Source of the DNA: an uncultured Mogibacterium sp.
GTDB lineage: Bacteria; Bacillota_A; Clostridia; Peptostreptococcales; Anaerovoracaceae
Assembly (NCBI RefSeq): GCF_938039775.1
Contig: NZ_CALHTQ010000154.1
Coordinates: 1 to 6,090, forward strand
Length of the DNA stretch: 6,090 nucleotides
Direction of reading: 5' to 3'
The notes beneath the pieces were generated by a model. That model was not told the origin of the DNA. It saw only the letters and a list, made by a program, of their open reading frames with translations, and searched no databases. Both the position numbers and the translations under genes were made by a program. Positions 5,577-6,090 of the stretch are shown here, in pieces. Position 1 is the stretch's first letter, and each line of letters opens with the position of its first letter.

Positions 5577-6090
5577 CTAATATCCTAGCATCGTACGAAT
5601 TTCATCTTCTGTTATGATTTTTACACCGAGTTCTGCAGCTGCCTTGTTCTTTGAAGAGCCTGATTCAGGGTTGTTTGTCACTAGATAGCTAGTATTTTTA
5701 CTCACACTTCCAGCCACTTTTCCGCCTTTAGCTTCGATTTCCTTCTTGAGCTCAGTTCGGCTCTTGTAGTGCTCTAGACTGCCTGTGATAACGAAGATAT
5801 CACCCGATAGCTCCGTTCCAACTGCCTCGTAGCTCTCATCTATGTCGAGTTCACCCACGAGATCTGTAACCACATCTCTGTTGTGCTCATCTGCAAAAAA
5901 ATCCTCGTAGTCTCTAGCCATGACCTCGCCGATGCCGTCGATTGTTATCAGCTCATCGTAAGTGAGCGATGATATCTTATCCCACTTATTTTCATACGAC
6001 TTAGCAATCTGTGTAGCAGTAGTTACCCCCACTCCTGGAATTCCGATAGCCGCAAGGATTCTCGCCGGCACTGTGTGACGCGCCTTCTCG
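5577..6090 (-). CDS. ligA: NAD-dependent DNA ligase LigA, C-terminal part (cut by window edge)
   Basis: The last 170 residues of LigA, which seals nicks in replication and repair using NAD+. The frame is open to the window edge, so the start and the adenylation, OB-fold and zinc domains lie outside. The visible part begins EKARHTVPARILAAIGIPGVG, covering the final helix-hairpin-helix repeats (GIPGVG about 16-21; IDGIGEVMARDYEDFF about 50-65), with the family-typical EHNRDVV after them. The BRCT domain follows from about 94 to the end (DIFVITGSLEHYKSR; AKGGKVAGSVSKNTSYLV; ELGVKIITEDEI). A GTG at 6071 could be mistaken for a start, but the residues before it match the family, so it is internal. 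The stop is TAG at 5579-5577. No terminator hairpin is visible before the mgtE promoter. Confidence 0.95.
   Translation of the reverse strand, partial: EKARHTVPARILAAIGIPGVGVTTATQIAKSYENKWDKISSLTYDELITIDGIGEVMARDYEDFFADEHNRDVVTDLVGELDIDESYEAVGTELSGDIFVITGSLEHYKSRTELKKEIEAKGGKVAGSVSKNTSYLVTNNPESGSSKNKAAAELGVKIITEDEIRTMLGY

Noticed and set aside
6069..6071. GTG as a possible start of a short separate BRCT protein
   Set aside because: The six codons before it (EKARHT) stay open and continue the LigA alignment to the window edge, and there is no RBS upstream.

Overview
The window reads as ordinary chromosome of a low-to-moderate GC Gram-positive anaerobe of the Bacillota, most likely the class Clostridia. 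The grounds are strong AGGAGG-type ribosome binding sites before nearly every gene, sigma-A-like promoters, AT-rich spacers, a two-gene (split) transketolase, and a CBS-domain MgtE next to an NAD-dependent DNA ligase. I cannot fix genus or family from sequence alone. All six genes lie on the minus strand, so transcription runs from high to low coordinates. The window cuts the first gene (ligA, right edge) and the last (a transposase, left edge).

In transcription order, 6090-5577 holds the C-terminal part of NAD-dependent DNA ligase LigA (helix-hairpin-helix region plus BRCT). A 74-bp gap with a promoter and an operator-like dyad leads to a full-length MgtE magnesium transporter (5502-4108). 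A 131-bp spacer with one weak hairpin separates mgtE from two overlapping transketolase genes: the N-terminal, thiamine-diphosphate-binding half (3976-3146) and the C-terminal half (3146-2214). They are joined by a TAATG stop/start overlap and closed by a convincing intrinsic terminator (2171-2124). The next spacer (2213-1881) has a good promoter and a leader hairpin for a divergent POT/PTR2-family transporter (1880-519). Two perfect hairpins follow that gene, the distal one with a U-rich tract, so it is the likely terminator. At the left edge, 267-1 encodes the N-terminus of an IS256-family, IS1249-group transposase with its own RBS and a probable promoter, so one end of an insertion sequence lies somewhere between about 280 and 400.

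Apart from the two transketolase subunits the genes are not an evident pathway: DNA repair/replication, Mg2+ uptake, the non-oxidative pentose phosphate pathway and a proton-coupled-type transporter sit side by side, apparently as separate transcription units. I found no CRISPR array, tRNA, rRNA, defence cassette or convincing unknown system. The items most worth a second look are the POT transporter, which departs from its family at key positions, the dense dyad symmetry between it and the transposase, and the operator-like dyad over the mgtE promoter where an M-box riboswitch would not fit.
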